From Arachnopeziza araneosa (Eukaryota; Ascomycota; Leotiomycetes; Helotiales; Arachnopezizaceae): 64,000 bases of DNA. Each line of letters starts with the position of its first letter. Position 1 is the first letter of the stretch. The DNA is taken from NCBI GenBank assembly GCA_003988855.1, contig QYAI01000037.1:124001-188000 (forward strand). Direction: 5' to 3'. Shown here piece after piece: positions 24,702 to 36,280 of this stretch. Made by a program: the position numbers and the translations under genes. Under the pieces are notes generated by a model, which worked only from the letters and a program-made list of their open reading frames with translations, was not told where the DNA came from and did no database searches.

Positions 24702-26245
24702 CTAGAAAGGTTCATCCGCCGCAACTTCTAGAACGGTGATCTCGTCTCCTACTCGAACAGCGGCCTCTTTTGCTAAAGGAATAAGCTGCATCCCTAAGCT
24801 ATGGATGCCGGATTCAGCTTCCTCTGCGTACTTCCTCTCGGCATCGCTTCTGTCTTCACCACTTGGGCTCGTAAAAGGGGGGAAGCTGGGTCGTTTATTG
24901 ATTACAACGTCGTACTCGTAATATCCAATCTTGATGCGGCGCCAGGTATCTTCGTGGTAAGCCTCGGGACCAGTGATTATGAGATTGGCACGGAACTTGG
25001 CAGCTGAGAGACGGGGTGTGAGTTTTGAGATGGGAAGCGTGGATTCGAGGGCACGAATAGTGGCGAGGTTGACAAGGTGGATGGGATACTGTTGACATCA
25101 GCGGAAATTTCAGAGAGAGCAGAAAGCCAACTTACAGCATCTTGGAAGCCAGTGACAGGGACAGCACTTGCTTCCATCTTTGGACTCCTAAGCTTAGAAT
25201 TGTCGATTCTGAATAGACCGAGCTTATTCGAGATACCGAGATAATATCTCAGCTCCTCAGGAATCTCCATCTCTAGATTTAAAGCTGTGACCGTACTTTC
25301 CTTCCATACCGTCATCTTCTCCCACGAATAACCAGCCTTCTCGATCTGCACCGGACTGGGATCAAAAGGAACCCTGAATTGCATTTCCGGAACGGTGCCC
25401 TTGACTTTGGCACCCCATTTGGCAACCACACCTCTCCATCCAGGTTCTTGGTATGGGAAAGAGATGATGATTACACCTCCACTCTCGACATCCTCCGCAT
25501 GAGCCGCATAGGTATCGACGGATTGGTCGGGAACCCACATCTCGGTCCTAACCTTGGAGAGAAGTGGGAATTGCTTCTGCGTGATGGAGGTCCATTTGTG
25601 AGCGGCTTTGACGGCATTGGGAGTATCAATAGCCACTGGGAAAGGAGAGCGAAGTTGGGCAAAGGTGAACTGACGGTCATAATCCATGCCTTGGGGGATG
25701 AGGGTACCGCGATTGAGTTCGACACCACGGCAGGATTTGACAGGATAGATCCACAGAGACTTCAACCGCCACCACTGTACAGAGTTAGCAAGATGGCCTC
25801 TTCCGAGATACGTTCACAGGTTTCATTCGAGGACTCGAGCGGAGAAAAGGGCTCACGACCATCGACTCCGGAATGGGAGAGACTCTCTTCTTCGACTAAG
25901 GGAAAGGAGGAGAAATGACTCTGAGAAATATCCATATCTTACTTCCGCCGACGTCTCCTCTGTGCTTGGTGGTCTGCCCTCACTGAACTTGCGGTCATAT
26001 TCGTTGAGCAGATTACTCTCAATCTTCAGGCCCAACTTCCTGCACCCCTTGGGTTGCTCGGCTCGCAGCCTCGCCTGCTCGCGCTCGTAGAAGATGAGGG
26101 CGATGATGGGAGGTATGCAGATGCAGAGGATGGTGAGGCAGTAGGTCGTGGTCGAGATGACGGGAATTGCGGCGAGCAATTGAGCGGAGTAGAGGTGGTA
26201 GTACTCCTCGGCGAGGTCACGGTAGTGCTCAACGAGGGTGTCCAT
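24702..26245 (-). CDS. Membrane-anchored MOSC-domain protein (mARC-like), atypical
   Basis: Members of this family are mitochondrial amidoxime-reducing-type molybdenum enzymes. Exons are 25943-26245, 25136-25774 and 24702-25088, all phase 0, giving 442 aa. The N-terminus has a membrane helix near residues 18-48 (TTYCLTILCICIPPIIALIFY). The MOSC N-terminal beta-barrel follows (LKSLWIYPVKSCRGVEL, MDYDRQF). The MOSC domain has FRANLIITGP, DTWRRIKIG, LGMQLIP and VGDEITVLEV. The stretch between WRRIKIG and LGMQ, where family members carry the CRTxRCK-like motif with the molybdenum-binding cysteine, here reads VINKRPSFPPF, and the whole last exon encodes no cysteine. The protein may therefore be an inactive or altered homologue. 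The start MDTLVEHYRDL was chosen over an upstream in-frame ATG at 26338 because the longer leader has no recognised function. Confidence 0.82.
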
Positions 26246-27545
26246 GGCGGGGACTGACGAAAGGAGGAGGAGGAGAGAGCACCGAGGGTGCCGTTTATCT
26301 GCTGTCGAACCAGGCCGAGAAATGTCAGTCCAGATCAAATATGTCTCCTATCCGCCGGTCATGGGGCTGGAAGGTAAGAAGGAACGAGGTGATGTCGTCG
26401 GCGGCTCTCTTACCAAGAAGTGCACATGAAGCAAAGGGCAAATGAGCGTGAGAAGAAGAAGTAAGTAGACAAGGAAAGGATGGAACGAGGTGGGAGGAAG
26501 AAAGAGAGAGTGAAAGGAGACAGGAGAAAAGAGCGTGTGGGTTTGACGCGTGCTCTGTGACCTTATTGTTAGGCTTGGCAGTGTAGAGCAGAAGGAGAGG
26601 AGAGGTTGCCTCTTGCCCGTTTGGTCGGTGTCGTTGTCCAGCAGAAAAAACTCGGCTAGACCAGCAGCGCAGCGCAGCACAGCACAGCACAGCACAGCAT
26701 AGTCAAGTAAGTCTCTTCAGTCCTTCCCGTGTCCGCAGGCGCACCTAGAGTTTGGCTAAATCATGGACCGACGGCAGGACAAAAAAGAGCACCCAAGAAC
26801 CCAAGAACCAACTACCAAGAAGACCAAAACGACGCTGGGGCGGACGCGTCGCTCTCTGCACGCCAAGCTGCTGCTGGATGGTGTGGGCGACAGATGTTGC
26901 TGCCCTTCTTCCCTCTGCCCTTCGTCAACCCAGTTTCGTCGAGCCACCCCTTTTCCGATTCGTTCCAGAACCCCGTCAGAAAAGCCCTGCCCCCCCGGCG
27001 CTCACCACCGCGGCGGGACTCTTCTTGCATGGGGGACATTGGAATTTCTTTTCTCTGCCTTTGCGGACAAGACCGATATTGGCAGACGCAGGGCCATGAC
27101 GTGATGAGAACACGAATACGGCAGAGGGCGCCAAGGGCACCAGATGCGACAGTACGAGAGCACAAGACGCGGCAGTACGAGAGAGAGAGAGAGACAGAGA
27201 GGGGGCACACAAGACGACAGTGGACGATGATTACGCTTCTTCTGACACAGGACAAGATGAGGGCATTTGCATGGAGACGTGACCGGCTCCGGACGGATCG
27301 AGGATCCGCCTCCACACGCGACCCGTTTCCGCGCGTGATGACGGCTTTTTATTCAACTTCATGCTGCATGTTTGTTTATAACCATGGAACTGGCTGATTG
27401 TGCTTGGCTAATGGGAACTTCTCATACCCCAATCACTGAGCCGTTACGCAATCTTCATATGCATCCTCACCTTCATACAATCATGAGCGTCCATCCATGC
27501 CGCTATCCCAATGATATAAGCATAACCAAACTCCAGCCGCATATG
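26246..27545. other. Region between the MOSC gene and SMC2
   Basis: It holds the MOSC promoter and the 3' flank of SMC2 (both minus strand). A CAGCA/GCAGC simple repeat lies at 26661-26700 and a GAGAGA run at 27179-27195. Several overlapping chance frames exist on both strands; none resembles a protein I know. Confidence 0.5.
26661..26700. repeat. Short GCAGC/ACAGC tandem repeat
   Basis: A 40-base run of AGCGC then AGCAC pentamer units, located about 420 bp upstream of the MOSC gene start. Confidence 0.85.
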
Positions 27546-30500
27546 CTACGTAGGACTATTTTGCTCAACCCCTTCCCAAGCCCATCCAAGACCATACCCA
27601 CCACCCCTACTTGAAATCCGCCGCCTACGCGCACCATTAGCGACCTCTGGACAAGAAGAACACACCCCACAAGAGAGACGGGAACTTACTGTTAACGCCT
27701 GCACCACACTCGTTCCCTCCGAGAACCGCGTTCTGAAGATCCGATTCGCATTTTGAAACATGCCATCCTTCAAACTAACAACAATAAACTGACTCCCCTT
27801 GAACCGCGTCTTGATAAGACGGCCAATGTTCTGGGTATGTGACAGATCCAAGGCGGCGTCTACTTCGTCAAGGATGTACATGGGCGCCGGTTTGAACTGC
27901 AAGAGAGCCATAATGAGGGACAGGGCGATGAGCGATCGTTGACCACCGGAAAGCTCGGTGAGGGATTGCTTCCAGACCTTGCCTAGCGAAACTCTGACTT
28001 CTAAGCCTTCGTTGATGGTCTTACCCTCGGGAGGTTCAAGCTTGGCGAAACTGCCTGGGAGCAGCTCTGCAAAGATCTGACCAAAATCTCCATTGACCTT
28101 GGTCCATGTCTCGTGAAGCGCCTTCTTCTTGTACTCATCTAGGGTGACAATCGTCTCCTCAATCTTCTTCTTATCTCGGATGACAGTCTTCATCATGTTC
28201 TTCAGCGAGACCTCTTTCTTTTCTACACTGTCAATCATATTCATGACTTTAGGATTGATCTTCTTCTTCATCCCGTGGAATCGTTCAGTGAGGTTGCGTA
28301 GCGAAGATTTACACTCTGCAATGTTCTGGCCCTTGAAATCGTAAGGTGTTCCTGTTCGGCCAAAGTTGTCCTTCTCATCAGAGATCCATTCATGCTCCTT
28401 CTCCATATGAGCTACCGTCTGGACCGCCGCTTGCTGCTCCTTATGGAATTTCTCAACCTGATGGCCAAGTTTCTGCATTTCAAGACCTTCCTCAGTGATT
28501 CGAGCCGACTTCGACCTAGACACTTGCTCCAGAGAATGAAGTTCATCATCAAACCCAGTCAGCTTCGCTCGCTCATCATCGAGATGAGCCTGGGCAATGT
28601 CGTGTTGATCCTTGACTTGAGCTTTCTCAGAAACAAGAGCTTCAATCTCCTCAGCTTGAGACTTCAATGTCTGCTCAACATCCTGAAGTTGTTCCTGAGC
28701 ATTGGCAAGATCCCCACCAACTTGCTCGGAGTCTAATCGGCCACCTTGAAGCTCTTTTTGTAGCACCTTGACAGATGCCGAATCCTTGGTAAGCGTCTTT
28801 CTCAGCGCATCCAAAGATTTCTGTAATTCAACAAGCTTTCCATCCTTATTAGTGTCGAAATCCTTCATATCTTTCTCAATACGCTTGACATCTTTATTGG
28901 CTTCATCTTGTCGTTTCTTCGCTTCTACCAGATCCGTCTTGAGTTGGATAATGGATGCCTTCATGTTTTCAACTTCTTGAATGATAGATGATGATGAATT
29001 GCCACCAATTTGCTCTTCGGTAAGTTTGATCTCATGTGATTTGAGATCCAATTCCTGCTTGATCTTTTTGGCCTGATCGAGCTTCTTCTTCTCTCGAGCC
29101 ATTGTAGCTTGAAGCTCTGATAAAGTCTTCTCTTGACTCGACAGCTCCTTGTTGAGTTCATTTAGCTTCTGAAGGGTAACCAAGACGCCACTGGAGTTGG
29201 GTGAGCTTCCACCAGATAGAGTCCCAGACGGATCATATGAATCTCCTTCCAGTGTGATACTCTTCATTCGCACAACAGGATCAAACGTGACCCTTTTAGC
29301 TGTTGCTGCATCAGTACAGATGAGAGTGTTACCAAAAACATAATCCATGGCGGTAGACACTTCATCATCGTAGCCAATAAGCGATAAAGCAAGGTCGACT
29401 TTCCCGGGAGCAATCTTCTGAGCTGCACCAATTTTCTCTGCAGAAGCTCTGAATACAGCAATCTTGTTCAAGGGAATGATCGTGACTCGTTTTCTCAACT
29501 TGCCCTTCTCGAGCAGCTGAGTACCAGTCACTTCAGTGTCTACAACAACATTATATAATCTACCACCAGCACAAATTTCAAGGGCCGTCCCAGCCTCTGT
29601 TCGGTCCTTGTCCAAGGTGAATAACTGCGCTACTAGACCCTTGACCTTTGAACGGTCAAAATTGGGTGTAGGATCAGCGTAGTTGAAATCGATATTGGCA
29701 ACCTTCCGCTTCATTCCATCGGATTGCTCGCGGAGTTTCCGAATGGTCTGCTGAAGAGTAGATTCTTGTTTGTACATATCGTCCTCCTTGCCTGGCTCAA
29801 ATCCCAGCTTACCTAGTTCCTTGTCAAGCTTTTGAGCCTGTGACTTCAGACCCTCGAGATCATTGAGCAAGCCAGCGTTTTGCTCCTTGGCCTTCTTCGC
29901 TCTAGGCTCCTCTTCCTTAATCCGTTTCTCTAGGTGAGTCGTTTTCAGTTTGGCTTGCTCTTGCTCAGTAGAAGCAGCACTCGCTCGGTTTCTCGCATCT
30001 TGTAGTTGTCCTTGATAGCCACTCTCTTGGCCTTCTTTAGAAGCAACGCCTGTTTGCAGGGTCTGAAGAAGTTCTTCTTTTGTCTCAGCTTCTTCGCTCT
30101 GCTTCTCTAACTCTTCTTTCGCCGTGTCGTATCGGGCCTGGAGTTTCTCATATACCTTAGTCTTCTCCTTCAGTAGTTTCTCAAGTTCTGCGACTTGCTT
30201 TTGGATAGTCTTTTTTCGGTCCTTTTCCTCGGCCATACTCGATTTCTTGAGATCCATCACCGTTGAGAGCCTCACAAGTTCATGAGAATGCTTTTTGACT
30301 TCGTCTTCAAGCGCCTGTGCCCTGCCTCCTTTCTTCATTTCTTTATCCCGCTGAGCCTTCACTCTCTTGACATCTTCGGCTAGATTTTCAATCTCGTTCT
30401 TCAATCTGATGGCGTTATCCTCGAGGTCCTTTGCTCTCTGCTTTTTCAGTTCGAGATCTCCAGCGGATTGCTTGAGCTTCTCCTGGTTTTTGACATAATC

Positions 30501-31357
30501 ATGCGCCACAACAACTCTCGTTAGTCTTTCCAGGTCGTTTTGAGTTTGTTGGAAATCCAAAAATGCCCTCTTTTCTGTCCTCAATTTCTCCAGCTTCGGC
30601 TCAATTTCATCTTTTAGCAGTTCTGTAATTTCCTGGACCTTCATCTCTTTCTTTGCCATCGTTTTGAATGCCTTGTCCCTTCTGTCCTCGAACATGCGCG
30701 TACCAGCCGCTTCTTCGATCATCGCCAGAATTTCGACGGCCTTCATATTCAAAACCTTCGTGATTCGTCCCTGCATGATTAAGAAATTCGGGTTGTTGAT
30801 ATTTAGCTGTACAGATTGGAACAGATTTTGCACGGTCTGCTGCTGCGCCCGGTGGCCATTGATGAGATATTTACTCGTCCCTCCCAGCACAATCTGGCGA
30901 GTGACACTGATTTGCGCATATTCCTCGAAGCCGATAGGTGACTTCTTCTTGTCCTTATTGTCGAAAACGATTGTTACGCTGGCTTTAGTGACTCCGGCTT
31001 GTCCACGCTTGTAAATGAGATCCTGCTCTGGTAAGTGTCACGCCTTTTGTAAGTACGGAGTATTGAGAATACCTGGAGGTTCTGTGCGCGCACAGTTGTC
31101 ATATTTGTGATACCAAGAACGAAACATATTGAGTCCAAAATATTTGATTTTCCGCTCCCGTTCAACCCGGTGATTGAATTGAAGCTCTCGTCCCTATGTG
31201 CCCATCAGCTCCGTCATTCAGAGGGCCTCGTTGCCATTGTTTACCATCCTGAAATAACTGTGCGTACAGCGTACGATTTAAAGCCCTAATCTTGTTAGTA
31301 AGTCCCGAGTGATGCTGCATCTGCACTTGCGTCTATGATAACCTCCACGACCCTCAT
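27546..31357 (-). CDS. SMC2: Condensin subunit SMC2
   Basis: This is a core ATPase of condensin, which compacts mitotic chromosomes in the nucleus together with SMC4. Exons are 31331-31357, 31245-31285, 31073-31193 and 27546-31022. The N-terminus MRVVEVIIDGFKSYAVRTVISGW leads to Walker A (GLNGSGKSN, residues 32-40). A long coiled coil follows, with a hinge near the middle (SLIGYDDEVSTAMDYVFGN, GDSYDPSGTLSGG). After the second coil come the LSGGQRSL signature and Walker B (MYILDEVDAALD). The conserved body ends at VVQALT, residue 1174, which suits the family length of about 1180. The encoded tail past that point is unusual: either a 45-bp intron (donor GTAAGT at about 27690) is removed or read through, and both keep frame. 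Intron 1 seems to use a GC donor. The gene is divergent from the thioesterase. Confidence 0.95.
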
Positions 31358-31608
31358 ATTGGCGATTTGGTGTCGTGATGGTTGGTGTTGAATTTGTCGT
31401 GGTCTTCAAATTTCGGCGGCAACGCGATTGAAGTAAACAATGGAGACGCGCGACAACACATGTTGCGGCCTCAAATTTAAGGCCACAAAATATAACCGCT
31501 GAACCTCGGCGATATTTGACATCGGCTATAGGGAGGGACGTTAACCCGCTGATAATCCAGAAATCAATATGGCTCCGTATGCGAGGTTTTCACAAAGATC
31601 AAGACATT
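31358..31608. promoter_or_regulatory. Shared divergent promoter of SMC2 and the thioesterase
   Basis: About 250 bp separate the two opposite start codons, so both promoters must lie here. The stretch has GCGCG-containing segments around 31450 (acgcgcgac), which resemble MluI-type or MBF-like cell-cycle sites known from yeasts. Functional use for SMC2 is only an inference. Confidence 0.45.
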
Positions 31609-32366
31609 ATGGCTCCAGGTAAAGCAAAGGGTTTTATTCCTGGGGTAACGGCGGGGAAGAAGGTCGAGGCTATCCCTACTGGAGATGAGCATACAGCAGA
31701 ACAGCGTGTGGTGGCACTACTGAAAGGAGCATTCGCTGCTGATGATTACAAGGTCAGTCATTTTTCTATCGAGTATTGCTCTTACTGAGTGATTTCATCG
31801 AACCCGAGTGTTTGCTTTATTCATATTGGTGTTGTTGACCATTTTGAGGAAAGCTGCGACGACAACCTGTCTTTATTTACACTATAGCCTGTTGGTGGAG
31901 TCTTCCTCTTGTCCCCTTCAACCTCTCCGACATATGGTAGCTATTTACTCACTCGATCCAGGGCTGGGGATCTGAATTCTTCAATCGGTCTCTTCAACTC
32001 ATCTCGGCCTCATCCTCGCCAGGCTCAACAAGATTCTCTTACACCGTGCTCCCCGAACACTGTAACCGGCTCGGCAATCTTCACGGGGGGTGTGCAGCAA
32101 CTCTGTTTGACATTTGTACCACGACGAGTCTGGCACCGATTGCCCGACCTGGCTTTTGGGCCTATGTTGGGGTGAGCAGGACGCTGAATGTGAACTACAT
32201 TCGGCCTGTGGCAGAGGGAGAAAGGGTGGTGATTGAGAGTGAAGTGGTGCATGCCGGAAAGAGGTTATGCATGTTGCGAGGGGTGATGAAAAGGGAGACT
32301 GGAGAGGTGATGGCTACATGCGAGCATAACAAGGTGACGATCGATCCGGAGGTTGGGCATCTGTGA
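31609..32366 (+). CDS. Hotdog-fold acyl-CoA thioesterase family protein
   Basis: It is predicted to hydrolyse acyl-CoA thioesters. Exons are 31609-31752 and 31962-32366 (182 aa from the chosen start). The 4HBT hotdog core shows NRLGNLHGGCAATLFDICTT, with the HGG motif of the PaaI/THEM2 group, followed by LNVNYIRPVAEGERVVIESEV and TGEVMATCEHNK. The preceding segment GWGSEFFNRSLQLISASS joins in phase 0 after DDYK. The start MAPGKAKGF is uncertain: in-frame ATGs also exist at 31516 and 31579. The 210-bp intron is much longer than its neighbours and may hide an alternative exon. Confidence 0.8.
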
Positions 32367-33494
32367 GGGTGGGATTCCTGGACAAGCACTGGCTCTTGAC
32401 GTGGTCTCTTGAGAATAATTCTAGGTAAGCGATTAGAGGAGGGGTGAGCGTTCCCGTCGCTCTCACGCAGGTATACTTTTTGTTACTCATGTAATAATAA
32501 TAATTACCGTGTTATTTCAGCGCAGCCAAAAAGGGGGACATTTTATTTTTATTTTCGGTGTTCATCCTCCTTTTTGTGGAGGCGGGGGAGGAGCGGGAGT
32601 GGCGTACGAATGGCCAAATGCCACCAGGCCAAATGCCATGCAATTGGCATCACCTGACAAGGGAATTGTTGGGAGATTCAGGTTTCGCTTAGCATCCCTG
32701 ATTGAGATCCAGGAACCAAGTTTCTGGTTCCGTCAGCCCCCCCAACCGTTAATATCGAGGGACGAGGAGGAACCAGAGGAAGGAGGAAGGAGGAAGGAGG
32801 GAGGAGGGAAGAGGGAGGAAGGAGGGCGGGGGAGCTGGATTGAGCCGTGGAAGGAGCATTCGAAGCTGCCTCTAGCTCGTCCGATCTCTTCCTTCACAGA
32901 CTGGGGCGGTGAAAATAATGTAATTGCTCCTTTCTTTTCTGCCGAGCGCTTGGCCTTGGGCGCTAGAAGGACCCTTAAAGTGGTCGGCTGCCAAAAACGT
33001 TGAGCTCCGAAGAGTTGAGGCGGGGAGTGAACGGTTGGGCCAGGAATTCTACTGTCTCATACCCATCACCAAATCCCCCTTTGGGCCTTCTGTTTACTCC
33101 TCCGGCACTTGGGAATTGTATGCAAGAACACCGTCAATCGTCAAGTCGTAAAGGGAGATCCTGCGATCCTGTATCCACTGCAACCTGTCCAGATCGAGAA
33201 GCTCGCCCTCTATCCTTTGCCTCTGGCGCGTCTTCCCACCAGAATCGCCAGAGAGGATCCATCTTCAAAGAAAAGGGATCCGGCCAAGTCCATTCCACTC
33301 CGATCCCCACGCGTTTTTGCTGGGCGCTGTCTGGCTCTGGCGCCAACCCGTCCTAGCGCATCATCGAAAACACTTCCCTAGTAGCCCACTGAGAGCTTTA
33401 TATTCAGACGCCTCCCCTCCATCCTGTCTCTCCCTCTCTCCCTCCCCACCAACAATTCTCTTCTCGCTCGCTCACTCGCTCGCTCTCCACCACA
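32367..33494. other. Upstream region of the desaturase gene
   Basis: It contains the thioesterase 3' end and a 1.1-kb promoter region. A G-rich block lies at 32575-32605 and a GGA/GGAA purine block at 32758-32831. The last about 80 bases before 33495 are nearly all pyrimidine (CTCTCCCTCTCTCCCTCCCC, then CGCT repeats), typical of highly expressed fungal genes. No gene was recognised. Confidence 0.55.
32758..32831. repeat. GGA/GGAA purine-rich repeat
   Basis: A run of GAGGA, GGAAGGA and GGGA units, almost free of pyrimidines, in the desaturase upstream region. Confidence 0.75.
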
Positions 33495-34941
33495 ATGTCT
33501 TCTCTTCAACCATCCAGCATGGTGAAGACCACAGAACCAGTCCGCACCAAAAGATTCGATCCCAAGAAGCCTCACATCACCGAAGAACCCATCACCAGAG
33601 CAAACTGGTATAAGCATGTCAATTGGCTCAACGTGACCCTCATCGTTGGCCTTCCTATCTATGGCCTCATTGCGGCCTACTGGACTCCTCTCAGAATGCA
33701 GACGGCAATCTGGGCTATTGCATACTACTTCATGACTGGTCTTGGTATTACAGCGGGTAGGTTTTGCTCCATCCACCACCTATCATCTTTTTCTAACAGG
33801 GTCAGGATATCACCGACTTTGGGCACATACTTCCTACTCAGCAAGACTTCCTCTCAAGATCTTCCTCGCGGCTGTGGGTGGTGGAGCGGTCGAAGGTTCG
33901 ATTAGATGGTGGTCGAGGGACCATCGTGCTCATCACAGATATACCGATACCGACAAGGACCCATACTCGGTCCGAAAGGGTCTCCTCTACTCTCACATCG
34001 GGTGGATGATCATGAAGCAGAACCCAAAGCGTATCGGCCGCACTGATATCTCCGACCTGAACGATGACCCTGTCGTTGTCTGGCAACACAGAAACTACAT
34101 CAAGACCGTCATCTTTATGGGAATGGTCTTCCCTTGCCTGGTTACTGGTCTTGGATGGGGAGATTGGATGGGAGGATTTATCTATGCTGGCATCCTCCGA
34201 ATTTTCTTTGTCCAACAAGCCACCTTCTGCGTGAACTCCTTGGCTCACTGGCTCGGTGACCAACCATTTGACGACCGTAACTCTCCTCGTGATCACGTCG
34301 TCACTGCTCTCGTTACTCTCGGAGAGGGCTACCACAACTTCCACCACGAGTTTCCATCCGACTACCGAAACGCCATCGAATGGCATCAATATGATCCTAC
34401 CAAGTGGTCCATCTGGCTATGGAAGCAAATGGGCCTTGCCTATGATCTCAAGCAATTCAAACAGAATGAGATTGAGAAGGGTCGTCTCCAACAACTCCAG
34501 AAGAAGCTCGATCAGAAGAGACAGACTTTGGACTGGGGTATTCCTCTCGAGCAGCTTCCCATCATTAACTGGGATGACTACCAAACCGAGGCCAAGAATG
34601 GCCGTGCTCTTGTCGCCGTTGCCGGTGTTGTCCACGATGTAACCGACTTCATCAAGGACCACCCGGGTGGAAAGGCCCTGATCTCTTCTGGTATCGGTAA
34701 AGATGCCACGGCCATTTTCAATGGTGGTGTCTACAACCACTCCAATGCCGCTCACAATCTCCTCTCAACAATGAGAGTTGGTGTTATCCGTGGCGGCTGT
34801 GAAGTCGAGATCTGGAAGCGGGCACAGAGAGAGAACAAGGACATTTCCTTTGTCAGCGATACCTCGGGCAAGAAGATCATTCGTGCTGGCAGCCAAGTCA
34901 CTCGGATAGCCGAACCAGTGGCATCTGCTGATGCCGCTTAG
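33495..34941 (+). CDS. OLE1: Stearoyl-CoA delta-9 desaturase with C-terminal cytochrome b5 domain
   Basis: It introduces the delta-9 double bond into stearoyl- and palmitoyl-CoA at the ER, making oleic and palmitoleic acids. Exons are 33495-33756 and 33800-34941 (467 aa). All three di-iron histidine boxes are present: HRLWAH at 92-97, HRAHH at 129-133 and HNFHH at 266-270. Four membrane segments sit between them. A cytochrome b5 domain follows, with the haem-binding HPGG at 375-378 and a second haem-ligand region in GGVYNHSNAAHNLL. This fused plan is standard for fungal Ole1. The leader just upstream is pyrimidine-rich, in keeping with strong expression. The gene looks intact. Confidence 0.97.
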
Positions 34942-35699
34942 ATGTACTTACTAGCACTATAATGAGGAGACGAAATGGCTTGTCTGGCTAGATGGGGAAA
35001 ATTCATGGGTGATTGTTTTTGAGCGTAGGGACCTTTAGAATTGCATGGCGTTCATGGGTGGGGTGGTGGCAAAGGGGGTCTTTTTCGTGCACTCTTTTGC
35101 CTGTAATAGGGTCTTGTAGGGGGATTGAAGCAGAACAGAATGATCTTGCCGCGAGTCGAGCAGAAGACATCTACATGTAGAAAAGCCTCGAAAAAAAAGT
35201 TTGGTTTCTCCCCAAAACCTCCTTGCATGTGAACATGTTGGCTTCCTGAATGATCGTTCCAGAACGCTAGGAAGGACCTAGATTGTCACTGAACTTGACT
35301 TTTCCAACGCTCCCACTCCAAATTCGAACCCATCAAACATCGCCTCAAATTTCCATCTTCCTTCTCCTTTCCTTCAGCTGCCTTCCGTTATCCACAAGCT
35401 ATCACATGTCTCCTCGGTATCGCCCTCCTCCCCAAACCCCAACAAAACCAGCTACAACGGCTCCTCTTCCTGTTGCCTATTCAAGCGGGTTCTGTTGAGA
35501 TATGAGGTGACATAGGATGACATGTGAGATGACGATGACGATCTGGATCATAAGGCAGGAGGACGAGGGAGGCAGAGCAGGATGTTGAGGAGTGAGGATT
35601 TGGGATTGTTTGACATGGGCTACCGTGGGATAGCAGGTGAGTAGTGGCGGAATCAGAATGTGAGATGGTGAAGTGGGAAGTGGAGAGCAGCATGTGAGA

Positions 35700-35840
35700 A
35701 CTGATCTGATCTATGGTTTGCTCTCGGCCTGATGGTGGGCTGAGGAGTGAGCTACCGAGTGCGTAGTGGGCTCAGGAGCGTGGCATGAGAATGGGTAGAG
35801 GAGTGACCCATGAGCCGGGTTGTGGGCTGAGGAGTGGTAG
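35700..35840. repeat. Degenerate GTGGGCTGAGGAGTG repeats
   Basis: The unit GTGGGCTGAGGAGTG occurs near 35732 and again near 35820, with a diverged copy (GTGGGCTCAGGAGCG) near 35766. Related GAGTAGTGG/GAGGAGTGA fragments lie between and upstream. Confidence 0.65.
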
Positions 35841-36244
35841 AACGGAATCCGCAGAGGAGATGTACGAGACAGGAATAGTCAAGCTTGAAGGATGAAGGAA
35901 GACGCTCGGAAAGACTTGCTACGAGATGGATACGCATTTCTCCCTTCCCTCCGCGTCAAAACATTCCGGGAGGATTCTTGTTCTTCTGGTAAAAGTAAAA
36001 TGCGCTTGAAATACTTTTCCAGGCAAGAGGCTCACACATATAGCCACAAAGTTAAGCAGTGCTACAGGCGGCTACTGTTGGTCGAGACTTTACATTGTAC
36101 TTCCATTTTGGCATCAACTAACTCCATCCTCTCCCAAGGCACCAACTTAGATGCAAGCGAGTAGTGTTTATAGCAGCTGAGAAGTGAAAATCAAGATTCT
36201 CTTTTCCCGCAAAAAAACACTACGACGCAGCACGTTTTTTTTAA

Positions 36245-36280
36245 CAAAAATCCAAAAATCCAAAAATCCAAAAAAATCCA
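36245..36280. repeat. ATCCAAAA tandem repeat
   Basis: Four near-identical copies of an 8-10 base unit (ATCCAAAA with extra A) in non-coding DNA. Confidence 0.9.

Noticed and set aside
25379..25918. 179-codon plus-strand frame inside the MOSC gene
   Set aside because: It is antisense to well-supported MOSC exons and intron and shows no protein pattern of its own.
26729..27397. 222-codon plus-strand frame between the MOSC gene and SMC2
   Set aside because: It is Arg-rich with no domain, and several frames on both strands are open here because of GC content and simple repeats.
33838..34389. 183-codon minus-strand frame inside the desaturase
   Set aside because: It is a shadow of a strongly biased coding region of the desaturase.
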